Shown one piece after another: positions 24,401 through 30,540 of a stretch of DNA of 30,540 bases (position 1 is the stretch's first letter; the number at the start of each line of letters is the position of its first letter). Position numbers and translations under genes: made by a program. The notes under the pieces are model-generated. The model worked only from the letters and a program-made list of their open reading frames with translations, was not told where the DNA came from and did no database searches. The stretch covers positions 1 through 30,540 of the forward strand of contig JANPLH010000396.1 in the NCBI GenBank assembly GCA_031426435.1. Direction: 5' to 3'. Source of the DNA: UBA6168 sp031426435. Lineage in GTDB: Bacteria > Bacteroidota > Bacteroidia > Chitinophagales > Saprospiraceae.

Positions 24401-24786
24401 GTCACCTGGTCTCCTTCCACCTTCTGGGCAGAGTAGGCCAACTCGTTTTTGTAACGAGACACGCCCAAGGCAGTCACCACCACTTCTTCGAGCACCTGGC
24501 CCGATTTCATGGTAAGGTCAACTACGTTGGAAGTGCCTATAGCTACTTCTTCCGTGGCAAAACCAGTGAAACTGAAAATGAGAACGGCTCCTGCATCGGG
24601 TACTCTTATGGAGTATTTGCCGTCAATGTCGGTGATGGTACCGGTGGAAGTACCTTTTACGAGCACAGTTGCTCCGATTAGGGCTGAGCCGTCGTCGCCA
24701 GAAACTGTTCCCATGATAGTGCGCTGGGCCAGCATAGCAGATATGCTGAAAAGCGCTAGCACTAGGGCTAGTGAGAGTTTTTTCAT
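21493..24786 (-). CDS. SusC/RagA-family TonB-dependent outer-membrane transporter
   Basis: 1097 aa. Residues 1-20 form a signal peptide ending in MLAQ. Residues ~22-105 form a carboxypeptidase-D-like domain (GTVSGDDGSALIGATVLVKG). EEVVVTALGV near 100-109 is the TonB-box-like SusC stretch. The plug domain (~115-230) contains VLRGAKSLLGDNQALFVIDGVP and ADDVESVTVLKGAAASALYG. The remaining ~850 residues are the 22-strand barrel, ending in VRTFGVNLNVKF with a C-terminal aromatic residue. It imports oligomers bound by the SusD partner, using TonB energy. No glycosidase, ECF/anti-sigma or sulfatase gene adjoins it, so the substrate could be glycan or peptide. Confidence 0.96.
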   Translation of the reverse strand: MKKLSLALVLALFSISAMLAQRTIMGTVSGDDGSALIGATVLVKGTSTGTITDIDGKYSIRVPDAGAVLIFSFTGFATEEVAIGTSNVVDLTMKSGQVLEEVVVTALGVSRYKNELAYSAQKVEGDQVTATRDANVVNSLSGKVAGLNVKRNNNLGGSTNVVLRGAKSLLGDNQALFVIDGVPVDNATTNTRNQTTARGGYDYGNAANDINADDVESVTVLKGAAASALYGSRAANGVVMITTKKGSKSKGLGVSVNTGVNFGKIDKTTFVEFQDEYGGGYGAFYEDPNTGQFLYRDINGDGTDDLVVPTSEDASWGARFDPNLLVYQWDAFDPSSPNFGKPTPWVAAKNDPTTYFETAVGTNNNVSIDGSNEFGYFKLGYTHTTDKGILANSNINKNLVNFAAGYNLTKKLKVYSNINFTSTDGTGRYGSGYDAQNQMTSFRQWWQVNVDVKDQEAAYNRTKQNVTWNWADPTSLVPIYWDNIYWVRHENYSTDHRNRYFGYLGATYSLTNWFDITGRVSLDQYSEIQEERVAVGSIDVSEYSRFNRSYQEVNYDLMGQFKNIQMTSDLKFNALVGTNIRKQGVSSIRAVTNGGLSLPGLYSLTNSKNAIEAPLEVQEDIEVDGVFAQAGLVYDGWAILDVAARRDQSSTLPAGNNIYYYPSASLGIIFSRFLGASDLFTFGKLRLNYAEVGNTAPWGSVNDVYNLGTAFGEAPTASVSTPPTPTAPNNAVSVKNNPDLKPERTKSYEAGLELRFLKDKLGFDITYYKMNTVDQILSASVSRATGYSAKFINAGDVENRGWEVQMFLRPINTPKLKWRMDVNWARNRNEVLNLGGDIQNLQIASMQGGVSINAAVGEPYGTIKGQNFVYYDANGNGERDNGENDKVVRLTASGLAYYAFSPTSDEIIGNINPDWTGGINNSFNVGNFSFSFLIDVRKGGDVFSLDQYYGLATGESESTAGNNDLGNEVRAPLAEGGGIIVEGVMADGTPNTTRYDATNFGIFGYRRNPAAGFVYDASFVKLREATLNFNFPQRMFTGANVIKGASIGIYGRNLWIIHKNLPYADPEDGLSAGNVQGYQVGSYPTVRTFGVNLNVKF

Positions 24787-25057
24787 ACTTAATCAATTTT
24801 ATGTTTAAAAAATTATTTCCAAAAATCCTGATGGGCCAATGGAGCCGCTAAAATACCTACTTGCTCTCATGGCAAATTTGAATGTATGTACTACTTTACG
24901 AAGGCCATTTTGCTTCGAATCTCATTGGTATCAATAAAGCTCAAAATGAATGAATGGGAGCTGACGCTATGTTTTGGATGGGACTATTCTCTTCACAATT
25001 TCTTAACTCAACGCACCGAATGGGATGAATGCGGCCTTGGTCACCAAAAATAAATTG
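24787..25057. other. Upstream region of the susCD operon
   Basis: The 271-nt AT-rich gap between susC and pdxJ, both on the minus strand, holds no ORF that looks real. A CGAAG...CTTCG stem (24899-24917) is the only clear local symmetry. A near-match to the -7 box (CAAATTTG on the minus strand, around 24880) lacks a proper -33 partner. Confidence 0.4.
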
Positions 25058-25771
25058 TCATCTCAATTGCCGAAGGTACATCTGAATGGTGTTGCCGAGG
25101 CCGTAGTAAAGCGCATCGGAGATAAGAGCATGGCCAATGGACACTTCCAGCAGTCCTGGCACATTTTCCTTGTAGTAACGGAGGTTTTCAAGGTTCAAAT
25201 CATGCCCAGCATTGATGCCAAGGCCGATTTGGTTTGCAAGTATAGCACATAGGCGGTGTGGCTGTATCGCTTGCCCTCTATTTTTTGAAAAAACTTGCGA
25301 AAATTCGCCAGTGTAGAACTCAACCCGGTCGGCACCAACCGCTTTTGCGCCCTCCACGAACCGTTCTTCGGCATTCAAAAACAGTGAGACACGTATGCCC
25401 GCCGATTGCAGTTCGGCCACCACCTCTTTCAAAAAAGAAGCATGGGTCAAGGTATCCCAACCGCAGTCGGAAGTGAGCGCATTGGGGTCGTCCGGCACTA
25501 AAGTGGCTTGGTGCGGCTTGTTTTCCAGCACCAATTTCAAGAAGTCGGGCGTGGGGTTCCCTTCGATGTTGAACTCCGTCGTCACCACGGCCTTCAACTG
25601 TGGCACGTCATCGTAGCGCACATGCCGCTGGTCTGGCCGGGGGTGTACGGTGATGCCTTGTGCGCCGAATTCCTCGCAATCCTTGGCCACCTGCACGAGA
25701 TTTGGCAGGTTGCCGCCCCGTGAGTTGCGTATCAGGGCGACTTTGTTGATGTTTACGCTCAGTTTTGTCAT
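25058..25771 (-). CDS. pdxJ: Pyridoxine 5'-phosphate synthase
   Basis: 237 aa from the ATG at 25771. It condenses 3-amino-2-oxopropyl phosphate and deoxyxylulose 5-phosphate in vitamin B6 synthesis. It is a TIM barrel with all family motifs: MTKLSVNINKVALIRNSRGG, GITVHPRPDQRHVRYDDV, EFNIEGNPT, VPDDPNALTSDCGWD, GADRVEFYTGEF, GLGINAGHDLN and EVSIGHALISDALYYGL. Length is normal. The open frame continues upstream to 26701 antisense to the CPBP gene, but that part encodes no conserved protein. The start codon lies immediately beside the long GCAGTTT-type hairpin. Confidence 0.97.
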   Translation of the reverse strand: MTKLSVNINKVALIRNSRGGNLPNLVQVAKDCEEFGAQGITVHPRPDQRHVRYDDVPQLKAVVTTEFNIEGNPTPDFLKLVLENKPHQATLVPDDPNALTSDCGWDTLTHASFLKEVVAELQSAGIRVSLFLNAEERFVEGAKAVGADRVEFYTGEFSQVFSKNRGQAIQPHRLCAILANQIGLGINAGHDLNLENLRYYKENVPGLLEVSIGHALISDALYYGLGNTIQMYLRQLR

Positions 25772-25774
25772 GTT

Positions 25775-25862
25775 CAGTTTGCAGTTGGCAGTTTGCAGTT
25801 TGCATCCGAGGCCGAGTGAGCAGTCCATGACTGCAAACTGCCCACTGCAAACTGCAAACTGC
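25775..25862. repeat. Hairpin of GCAGTTT words between divergent genes
   Basis: The left arm is about 30 nt of near-tandem 7-nt words (GCAGTTT, GCAGTTG). The right arm (to 25861) is its reverse complement with 3 mismatches in 30. The loop is about 26 nt. It lies between the pdxJ start (25771) and the CPBP start (25901), that is in a divergent promoter region and not at gene ends. The word is close to the one-armed repeat at 5485-5517. Confidence 0.8.
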
Positions 25863-25866
25863 TTTC

Positions 25867-25874
25867 TATCTTTG
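25867..25874 (+). promoter_or_regulatory. -7-like box of the CPBP gene
   Basis: TATCTTTG fits TAnnTTTG and lies 27 nt before the start codon. The place of the -33 box is taken by the right arm of the hairpin, and no TTTG is present there. Confidence 0.45.
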
Positions 25875-25900
25875 GCGCAAAAATATAAAATACGCCACCA

Positions 25901-26821
25901 ATGAACGAACTCCAACTGGAGTCCAATACTGAGGCGGATTCCTTCGCACCAAAGCCCGCCATGGTACTGTTGACCATGATGCTGCTCATTGGCATTTTCG
26001 CCATCATGGGCAGTGGCTTGCTCATGCTGGCAGCGCACCTGCGGGGAATGGACCTGCAACCAGCCCTCGAAATTGACGAGCATAGCAGCGTCGGCAGCCG
26101 GTACTTTGTGCGGGCGGCGCTGTTCGTCAACCACTCGGCGAGCTTTCTGCTGCCCGCCTTGCTCACGCTTTGGCTTTTTTACAAAAAAAAGGGATTGCAG
26201 GCTGCCTCGCTGCACCTGCCGCCAAATTTCAGCACGTTGATGTTGGGACTTATATTCGTTATGTCCGCCTTTCCCTTGGCACAGGTGGCCTTCGTCGCCA
26301 ACAAATGGCTGGTGGAGCAATTCCCCGCACTGGAAGCTTTCGTGCATTCCGAGAAGCTGACCATCAAGTTGATGGAAGGACTTTTGGTGATGCAATCGCC
26401 TTGGGAAATGGTGGCCAGCCTCGTGGTCATGTCCATCGTGCCAGCCTTGGGCGAAGAGTTGGTGTTCCGGGGGATTGGACAAAAAAAGCTGATTGAAATC
26501 ACGGGCAAGCCTGCACTCGGGATAGCGCTCACCGCCTTGATTTTCAGCCTTACCCATTTTGAAATTCAGCGCTTCTTCGCCATCCTGCTCCTCGGCGGGG
26601 TGCTGGGGCTGCTTTTTTATTGGACCAAAAACCTGTGGATACCCATTGCGGCGCATTTCATCAACAATGGCGCTCAGGTCATCATTGCCTGGCAAAACCA
26701 AGACAAAATCAACGAACTAAAGGACGGTGCAGGCGAGGACTTGCCCTTGGCGGTCATCCTTACCTCGGCTGTGGTTTTTGCAACCTCTGGCTTTTTCCTC
26801 TGGAAAGAACGTAATGAATAG
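25901..26821 (+). CDS. CPBP-family intramembrane metalloprotease
   Basis: 306 aa with about eight membrane helices (MVLLTMMLLIGIFAIMGSGL near residue 20, LLPALLTLWLFY near 85, TLMLGLIFVMSAFPLAQVAF near 110, others to the C-terminus). The CAAX/bacteriocin-processing motifs are intact: GEELVFRG near residues 185-192 (Glu-Glu...Arg), FSLTHFEIQRF near 215-225 (Phe-x-x-x-His) and HFINNGAQV near 252-260 (His...Asn). Such proteins cleave prenylated or membrane-bound substrates or act in peptide self-immunity; the substrate here is unknown. The stop abuts the AATTTCCC-type hairpin. Confidence 0.9.
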   Translation: MNELQLESNTEADSFAPKPAMVLLTMMLLIGIFAIMGSGLLMLAAHLRGMDLQPALEIDEHSSVGSRYFVRAALFVNHSASFLLPALLTLWLFYKKKGLQAASLHLPPNFSTLMLGLIFVMSAFPLAQVAFVANKWLVEQFPALEAFVHSEKLTIKLMEGLLVMQSPWEMVASLVVMSIVPALGEELVFRGIGQKKLIEITGKPALGIALTALIFSLTHFEIQRFFAILLLGGVLGLLFYWTKNLWIPIAAHFINNGAQVIIAWQNQDKINELKDGAGEDLPLAVILTSAVVFATSGFFLWKERNE

Positions 26822-26900
26822 AAATTGGAAATTAAGAAATTGGAAATTGAGCAGCTCGTCAATCCTCCAATTTCCCAATTTCCCAATTTCCCAATTTCCA
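26821..26900. repeat. Hairpin of GAAATTGG words at a stop/start junction
   Basis: The left arm (26821-26849) is near-tandem 7-8-nt words (GAAATTGG, AAATTAAG, AAATTGG). The right arm (26868-26900) holds four copies of CCAATTTC-type words. It begins on the last base of the CPBP stop codon and ends 5 nt before the symporter start. It is the same word family as at 1040-1100 and 6121-6203. Confidence 0.8.
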
Positions 26901-26905
26901 TCATC

Positions 26906-28432
26906 GTGAACCTCTCACCCACCCTCATCCTCGGCATCATCATCGCCTATTTTGCGATGCTCATTGGCATCTCGTGGTATACCAGCCGCAAGGCCGATAC
27001 CTCCGATTTTTTCAATGCAGGGCGGCAAAGCAGTTGGTGGATCATTGCCATCGGCATGATAGGCACCTCCATTTCGGGCGTCACTTTCATCAGCGTGCCG
27101 GGCTACGTCAACTCCTCGGCCATGAGCTATATGCAGGTGGTGCTGGGGTACATGGTTGGATACACGGTCATCGCCCTCGTGCTGCTGCCGATGTACTACA
27201 AGCTCCATTTGGTGTCCATCTATGGCTATTTGGAACAGCGGTTTGGGCCAGTTTCGCATAAAACAGGCTCGGCCTTCTTCCTGCTGAGCCGCACGGTGGG
27301 TTCTTCACTGCGCTTGTTCTTGATGGCCAAAGTGCTGCACGCCTTCGTCATCGAACCCATTTTCCATATCCCGTTCTTCGTAACGGTGCTGGTGACCATC
27401 CTGCTCATTTTCACCTATACCTATAAAGGTGGCGTGAAGACCATCATCTGGACCGACACCCTCCAGACGCTGTTCCTCATCAGCTCCCTCGTGCTCACCA
27501 TCGTGCTGGTGGGCCAACACATGAACCTTGGCATCGGCGAACTCATCAGCACCGTGACCAACGACGAGCGCTCGCAAATCTTCTTCTTCGAAGGTGGCTG
27601 GAGCGACCCCAAGAACTTCTTCAAGCAGTTCACCGCCGGAGCCTTCATCGCCATCGTGATGAGCGGGCTCGACCAAGACATCATGCAGAAAATCCTCACG
27701 GTGAAGACCCTCAAGGGCGCACAGGTCAACATCTTCTCCTATTCCAGCTTGCTGGTGCTGATGAACCTCATGTTTATGGCGCTTGGCGTGCTGCTGTTCA
27801 TTTATGCTGCGCAAAGCGGCATCGAAATCCCCACGAAGGAAGTCACCAAATTCGCTGAGGGCGTGGCCAGCGTGGTCACGGTGCCCGATACCGACCTTCT
27901 CTTCCCGACCATCGCCTTCCAGTATGCTCCGGCAGCGGTGGGCATCCTGTTCATCCTCGGCATCACCGCCAGCAGCTATGCCAGTGCCGACTCAGCGCTC
28001 ACTTCGCTCACCACGGCCTGGTGCATTGACTTCCTTGGCTTCGGCAAAACGGAGGTGAACACCCCCGGCAATGCCCGCACCCGCCGCTGGGTACACGTCG
28101 CTTTTTCCGCCATCTTTTTTGTGCTGATAATGGTGTTTCACGTCGCCGCCACGGGCGAGGTCATCAAGCTCGTCTTCGATTCGGCGAGCATCACCTACGG
28201 GCCGCTGCTGGGCTTGTTTGCCTTCGGCTTCTACACCAAGCGACAGATTGCTGACCGCCATTCCTTGGTCGTCTGCTTGGCTTCCGTGCTGATTACGGGC
28301 GCCGTCTATCTCTACAACGGCTATTTCGGCTACCCGATTTTCGGCTACAAATTCGGCTTCGAACTGTTGGTGCTGAACGGGCTGCTGACGTTCTTGGGGT
28401 TGTGGGGGATTTCAAGGAAGGGAGAGGGGTAA
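26906..28432 (+). CDS. Sodium:solute symporter (SSS family)
   Basis: 508 aa from GTG 26906. Longer in-frame starts would translate the hairpin (residues such as NPPISQFPNFPIS) and are rejected. The protein is almost entirely membrane helices, about 13, typical of SSS. Family signatures are TSDFFNAGRQSSWWIIAIGM after helix 1, GTSISGVTFISVPGYV in helix 2, TYKGGVKTIIWTDTLQ near residue 165 and GLDQDIMQKIL near 250. It couples inward sodium flow to uptake of a sugar, sialic acid, amino acid or similar solute; the substrate cannot be told. The start is followed by NLSPTLILGIIIAYFAMLIG, a normal first helix. It may be read through from the CPBP gene. Confidence 0.92.
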   Translation: MNLSPTLILGIIIAYFAMLIGISWYTSRKADTSDFFNAGRQSSWWIIAIGMIGTSISGVTFISVPGYVNSSAMSYMQVVLGYMVGYTVIALVLLPMYYKLHLVSIYGYLEQRFGPVSHKTGSAFFLLSRTVGSSLRLFLMAKVLHAFVIEPIFHIPFFVTVLVTILLIFTYTYKGGVKTIIWTDTLQTLFLISSLVLTIVLVGQHMNLGIGELISTVTNDERSQIFFFEGGWSDPKNFFKQFTAGAFIAIVMSGLDQDIMQKILTVKTLKGAQVNIFSYSSLLVLMNLMFMALGVLLFIYAAQSGIEIPTKEVTKFAEGVASVVTVPDTDLLFPTIAFQYAPAAVGILFILGITASSYASADSALTSLTTAWCIDFLGFGKTEVNTPGNARTRRWVHVAFSAIFFVLIMVFHVAATGEVIKLVFDSASITYGPLLGLFAFGFYTKRQIADRHSLVVCLASVLITGAVYLYNGYFGYPIFGYKFGFELLVLNGLLTFLGLWGISRKGEG

Positions 28433-28440
28433 TTAAGAGC

Positions 28441-28508
28441 AAGGACGCTAAGGCGCAAGGACGCAAAGTTGACAACAATTCTTTGTGCCCTTGCGTCTTA
28501 GCGTCTTT
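28441..28508. repeat. Convergent-gene hairpin of AAGGACGC words
   Basis: Two 28-nt arms (28441-28468 and 28481-28508) are reverse complements with four purine-transition differences, half of which can still pair as G-T. The loop is 12 nt. Each arm is near-tandem 7-9-nt words: AAGGACGCT, AAGGCGC, AAGGACGC. It lies 8 nt after the symporter stop and 4 nt before the thioesterase stop. It is probably a bidirectional terminator. Confidence 0.82.
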
Positions 28509-28512
28509 GTGT

Positions 28513-28938
28513 TCACAACCCATCAAACGCCGCCAACGCCTCCCGCACCCAATCCGGTATTTCAATGGTGGCCCTCGTTTTCATGTCAAACATAATCTGC
28601 GTGGTGTGCCCAGTGGCATGCACCGTCACCTGCTCCCCCTTTTTCGTGGTAACGGCATATTCCAGCACGAAGCTCTTGTTGCCGATTTTGGAAGTTCGAA
28701 TGCTTACCGACGCCTCGTCGGCCGTCAGCACCAGTTCCTTGTGAAAATTGGCGGTCACGTTGCCGATCAAGAACATGTCCTTCCGCCAATCCCAACCGGG
28801 GCAGGCGTGCAGCATGAAATGCCCCCGCACGATTTCAAAATAGGTGATGTAAACGGCATTGTTCACATGCCCCAGCGGGTCTAAATCGCTCCATCTTATC
28901 TGTATCGGTAGGCTGAAATTGAAGTTGTCGAGTTTCAT
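28513..28938 (-). CDS. Hotdog-fold acyl-CoA thioesterase (4HBT type)
   Basis: 141 aa. It is a single hotdog domain with the 4-hydroxybenzoyl-CoA thioesterase-type active site: WSDLDPLGHVNNAVYITYFE near residues 16-35, with the catalytic Asp in DLDPLGHVNN. Later strands (GNVTANFHKELVLTADEA and SFVLEYAVTTKKGEQV) complete the fold. Such enzymes hydrolyse acyl-CoA thioesters, and the substrate range is not readable. It stands alone and converges with the symporter gene through the hairpin at 28441-28508. Confidence 0.92.
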   Translation of the reverse strand: MKLDNFNFSLPIQIRWSDLDPLGHVNNAVYITYFEIVRGHFMLHACPGWDWRKDMFLIGNVTANFHKELVLTADEASVSIRTSKIGNKSFVLEYAVTTKKGEQVTVHATGHTTQIMFDMKTRATIEIPDWVREALAAFDGL

Positions 28939-28957
28939 GTTGCTGATTGTTTTTGGG

Positions 28958-28988
28958 CAATATTAGGACTTGATTTTCCATCTCCCAA
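28958..28988 (-). promoter_or_regulatory. Probable promoter of the thioesterase gene
   Basis: On the minus strand TTG (28988-28986), a 20-nt spacer and TAATATTG (28965-28958) match the consensus apart from one base of the -7 box. The box lies 20 nt before the start codon. Confidence 0.45.
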
Positions 28989-29422
28989 GAATTCTTCTGA
29001 TTTTACAGCAGGATGGGAGGCTGGATACAAGTCAGGCTCGAAAGGCAGGGGTTGGCAACTGTGATGGGCTTGGCCTTTGTTTGACTCGTGAAGATTTGTA
29101 TGGGGTTATTTTTAAATTGAACAACCGTATCAACGCAGTGCCGACGTTTAAAACCCACTCCCCGGCAGCCACCACCACCGACCAAGCGCCGTCAACCAAT
29201 CTTATAATCGTATGCGAAAATCAACAGGTAAGCATCGGGTGTTCACTTGTCGTTTTCAAGGGTCATTCTCAAAGTAAAAGTGTTCAAATGTTGTTGGCTT
29301 TGGTGCGTGCACGGCAAGGCGGAGAAGCGATATTGGGAAGCACAAAAAATATGGCCTTGGCGCTATTTACGGAACGGCAGAAAAGGCGAGCAAACGGTAG
29401 ATTTCATTTACGGAACGGTAGA
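28989..29422. other. Gene-poor stretch with a 16-bp direct repeat
   Basis: About 430 nt without a convincing gene. A 151-aa plus-strand frame (28970-29425) has no recognisable domain, protein-like pattern or promoter. TTTACGGAACGGCAGA (29366-29381) recurs as TTTACGGAACGGTAGA (29407-29422), 41 nt apart, and ACGGTAGA occurs once more between them. The stretch may be a decayed gene or a noncoding RNA; nothing decides this. Confidence 0.4.
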
Positions 29423-29424
29423 TA

Positions 29425-29540
29425 GCGGGTGAGCGGGTGAGAGAAATGAGAGCATGAGAGATGTGGGCCTCTCACGCTCTCAAGCTCTCACCCGCTCACC
29501 TTCTCACTTCTCTCACCCGCTCACTTTCTCACCCGCTCAC
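29425..29540. repeat. Long hairpin and tandem array of GCGGGTGA words
   Basis: The left arm (29425-29460) is near-tandem 8-nt words (GCGGGTGA twice, then GAGAAATGA, GAGCATGA). An 8-nt loop follows, and the complementary arm 29469-29500 pairs over about 32 nt with roughly four mismatches. More CTCACCCG words continue to 29540 without a partner. The stop codon of the minus-strand gene (29537-29539) lies inside the last CCCGCTCAC word. Confidence 0.82.
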
Positions 29541-30382
29541 TTCTTTCCCCTGACCGATTCCTTGATGGTATAGCGTAGGAGCACGCTGAAGGCCAGGCTG
29601 ACATCGGGCGATTTGTAGGTCCGTTTGCCGCCAGCCTGTCCGGCTTTTGGTAGGGTGGGGTTGTTCTGGCTCACCTTTCCGAAGTCGCCCACGAGTGCAT
29701 TGGGGATGGCTTTGAAGTCAAGTATCAGCTTCTTGGACAGCGCAAAGGAGAAGGTGGGGATGACGGAAAAGTCCAGGGCCAGTATCGTGGCGTTGACGGG
29801 GTATTCCTGGCTGGAAAGCGGGGTCCTTTTTACCCAATAGAGCGAGGGTTCGAGGCCACCGCTCAGGCCGAAGCGGAACTTGGCCTTTTCGTCCCCGAAA
29901 TACTTGCCGTATTCGTAGCGGAAGGCAAAGACGAAGGATTGCTCCTCATAGCCGTATCGTGACACGGTGGCGGGATTGCCAAGGGTGTCCCGACCGAGAT
30001 AGGAGACGAAATTGGATGATTTTTGGGCGGATAACCTCGTCAAAGTGACTTCATGGAACGCCCCGCTTGGCTTCTTCACCTGTATGCTCGCCCCGATGCC
30101 CAGTACCTGCGAGGGGAAATGGTTGGTATGCACCCTTTCCAGCTCAATCGTGTCGCCATCTTCGATGGTGAAGGTGCCTGAGCTTGGGGTGAGGTATTTC
30201 AGGATTAAATCGCCGTACCGGGCGTCGTAGGGCGAAAAAAAACGGTACGGCTTCAGGGCCGGGTAGTAGTTGATGGCGGTTGACACATGGATGGAGGGGG
30301 ATTTGTCGTATTTCTTGACCTGGGCGTGGCAAAGCAGGGGCAGCAGGGCAGAGAGGACGCTAAGGAGCATGATTTTTTTCAT
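29537..30382 (-). CDS. Secreted beta-strand-rich protein, probable outer-membrane barrel
   Basis: 281 aa from the ATG at 30382. Residues 1-20 form a clear Sec signal peptide (MKKIMLLSVLSALLPLLCHA). The mature part has many amphipathic strands (SIHVSTAINYYPAL, SFVFAFRYEYGKYF, KFRFGLSGGLEPSLYWV, LALDFSVIPTFSFAL, KLILDFKAIPNALV, VSLAFSVLLRYTI), as in an 8-12-strand outer-membrane barrel. There are no catalytic motifs and I do not recognise a family. It appears to be transcribed alone. Its stop codon falls within the adjoining tandem-word array. Confidence 0.7.
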   Translation of the reverse strand: MKKIMLLSVLSALLPLLCHAQVKKYDKSPSIHVSTAINYYPALKPYRFFSPYDARYGDLILKYLTPSSGTFTIEDGDTIELERVHTNHFPSQVLGIGASIQVKKPSGAFHEVTLTRLSAQKSSNFVSYLGRDTLGNPATVSRYGYEEQSFVFAFRYEYGKYFGDEKAKFRFGLSGGLEPSLYWVKRTPLSSQEYPVNATILALDFSVIPTFSFALSKKLILDFKAIPNALVGDFGKVSQNNPTLPKAGQAGGKRTYKSPDVSLAFSVLLRYTIKESVRGKK

Positions 30383-30540
30383 GGAGAGAGAGAAGAGAAA
30401 GACCCTTTCCACAGATTTGTGTAAACGTGAATTTTCACCATGTAAGTCAAAGGCGGCAACGGTCGCCAAAGATAACCAAAAATTGCTGGAGGATAAGCCC
30501 CCAGTTTTTTATGGGCATGGTCCACTTTCGCTCAATGTTT
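30383..30540 (-). promoter_or_regulatory. Upstream region of the last gene with a -7-like box
   Basis: TATCTTTG on the minus strand (30474-30467) fits TAnnTTTG and would start a transcript with a ~70-nt leader. No TTTG is found at the -33 position. Nothing else is seen before the window ends. Confidence 0.35.

Noticed and set aside
19982..24786. Polysaccharide utilisation locus
   Set aside because: Only the susCD pair is present. No carbohydrate-active enzyme or regulator adjoins it.
25775..25862. CRISPR-like array
   Set aside because: The units are 7 nt, contiguous and inverted, with no spacers. No cas gene is present in the window.
25772..26701. N-terminal extension of pdxJ by about 310 residues on the minus strand
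   Set aside because: PdxJ has its normal N-terminus at 25771. The extension is antisense to the CPBP gene and runs through a hairpin.
26825..26905. Upstream start of the symporter
   Set aside because: It would translate the tandem-word hairpin. A normal first membrane helix begins after GTG 26906.
28970..29425. 151-aa plus-strand ORF
   Set aside because: There is no recognisable domain, it has unlike-protein composition, and it runs into the direct repeats.

Overview
The window looks like chromosomal DNA of a Bacteroidota bacterium. The evidence is a SusC/SusD pair, several outer-membrane beta-barrel proteins with Sec signals, a DUF6934-type protein, promoters of the form TTG/TTTG-N19-21-TAnnTTTG, and few Shine-Dalgarno sites. 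A GHMP kinase resembling mevalonate kinase would fit a Saprospiria-like lineage, but that placement is only a guess. I see no phage, transposase, CRISPR array or rRNA.

Layout. 1-3.3 kb: a zinc-ribbon M48-like protein with decayed metal ligands, convergent with a secreted beta-helix/PA14 protein. 3.3-4.4 kb: an AT-rich islet with a small membrane protein. 4.4-6.1 kb: a SpoU/TrmH RNA methyltransferase and riboflavin synthase. 6.2-8.5 kb: an outer-membrane protein and a FemAB-like acyltransferase. 8.6-10 kb: an XRE regulator divergent from an ECF sigma factor. 10.1-11.4 kb: an EamA transporter fused to an ABM-like domain. 11.5-12.1 kb: a minus-strand tRNA cluster (tRNA-Val, an odd TCC tRNA and a broken copy) with a GIY-YIG gene inside it. 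12.2-17.5 kb: an AsmA-like protein, a GHMP kinase, and an operon of an MDR oxidoreductase, a small protein and an ElaA acetyltransferase. 17.6-19.8 kb: a small-protein pair and an Xaa-Pro aminopeptidase. 20-24.8 kb: a susCD operon. 25-28.4 kb: pdxJ, a CPBP protease and a sodium:solute symporter. 28.5-30.5 kb: a thioesterase, a gene-poor stretch and another outer-membrane protein.

Most genes are housekeeping or small accessory functions with no single shared pathway. Clear local units are the susCD operon with its own terminator, the divergent regulator/sigma pair, the tightly coupled oxidoreductase operon, and the tRNA/GIY-YIG cluster.

The most striking unexplained structure is a set of intergenic hairpins. 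At least seven gene boundaries carry an inverted repeat of about 15-36 nt per arm. In most of them the arms are made of a different 7-9 nt word repeated in near-tandem. The words differ from site to site but the design is the same, and the arms usually touch or contain a stop codon of a flanking gene. A second candidate is the tRNA cluster, where a GIY-YIG gene ends inside a tRNA gene and a 5'-intact, 3'-broken tRNA copy lies on the far side.
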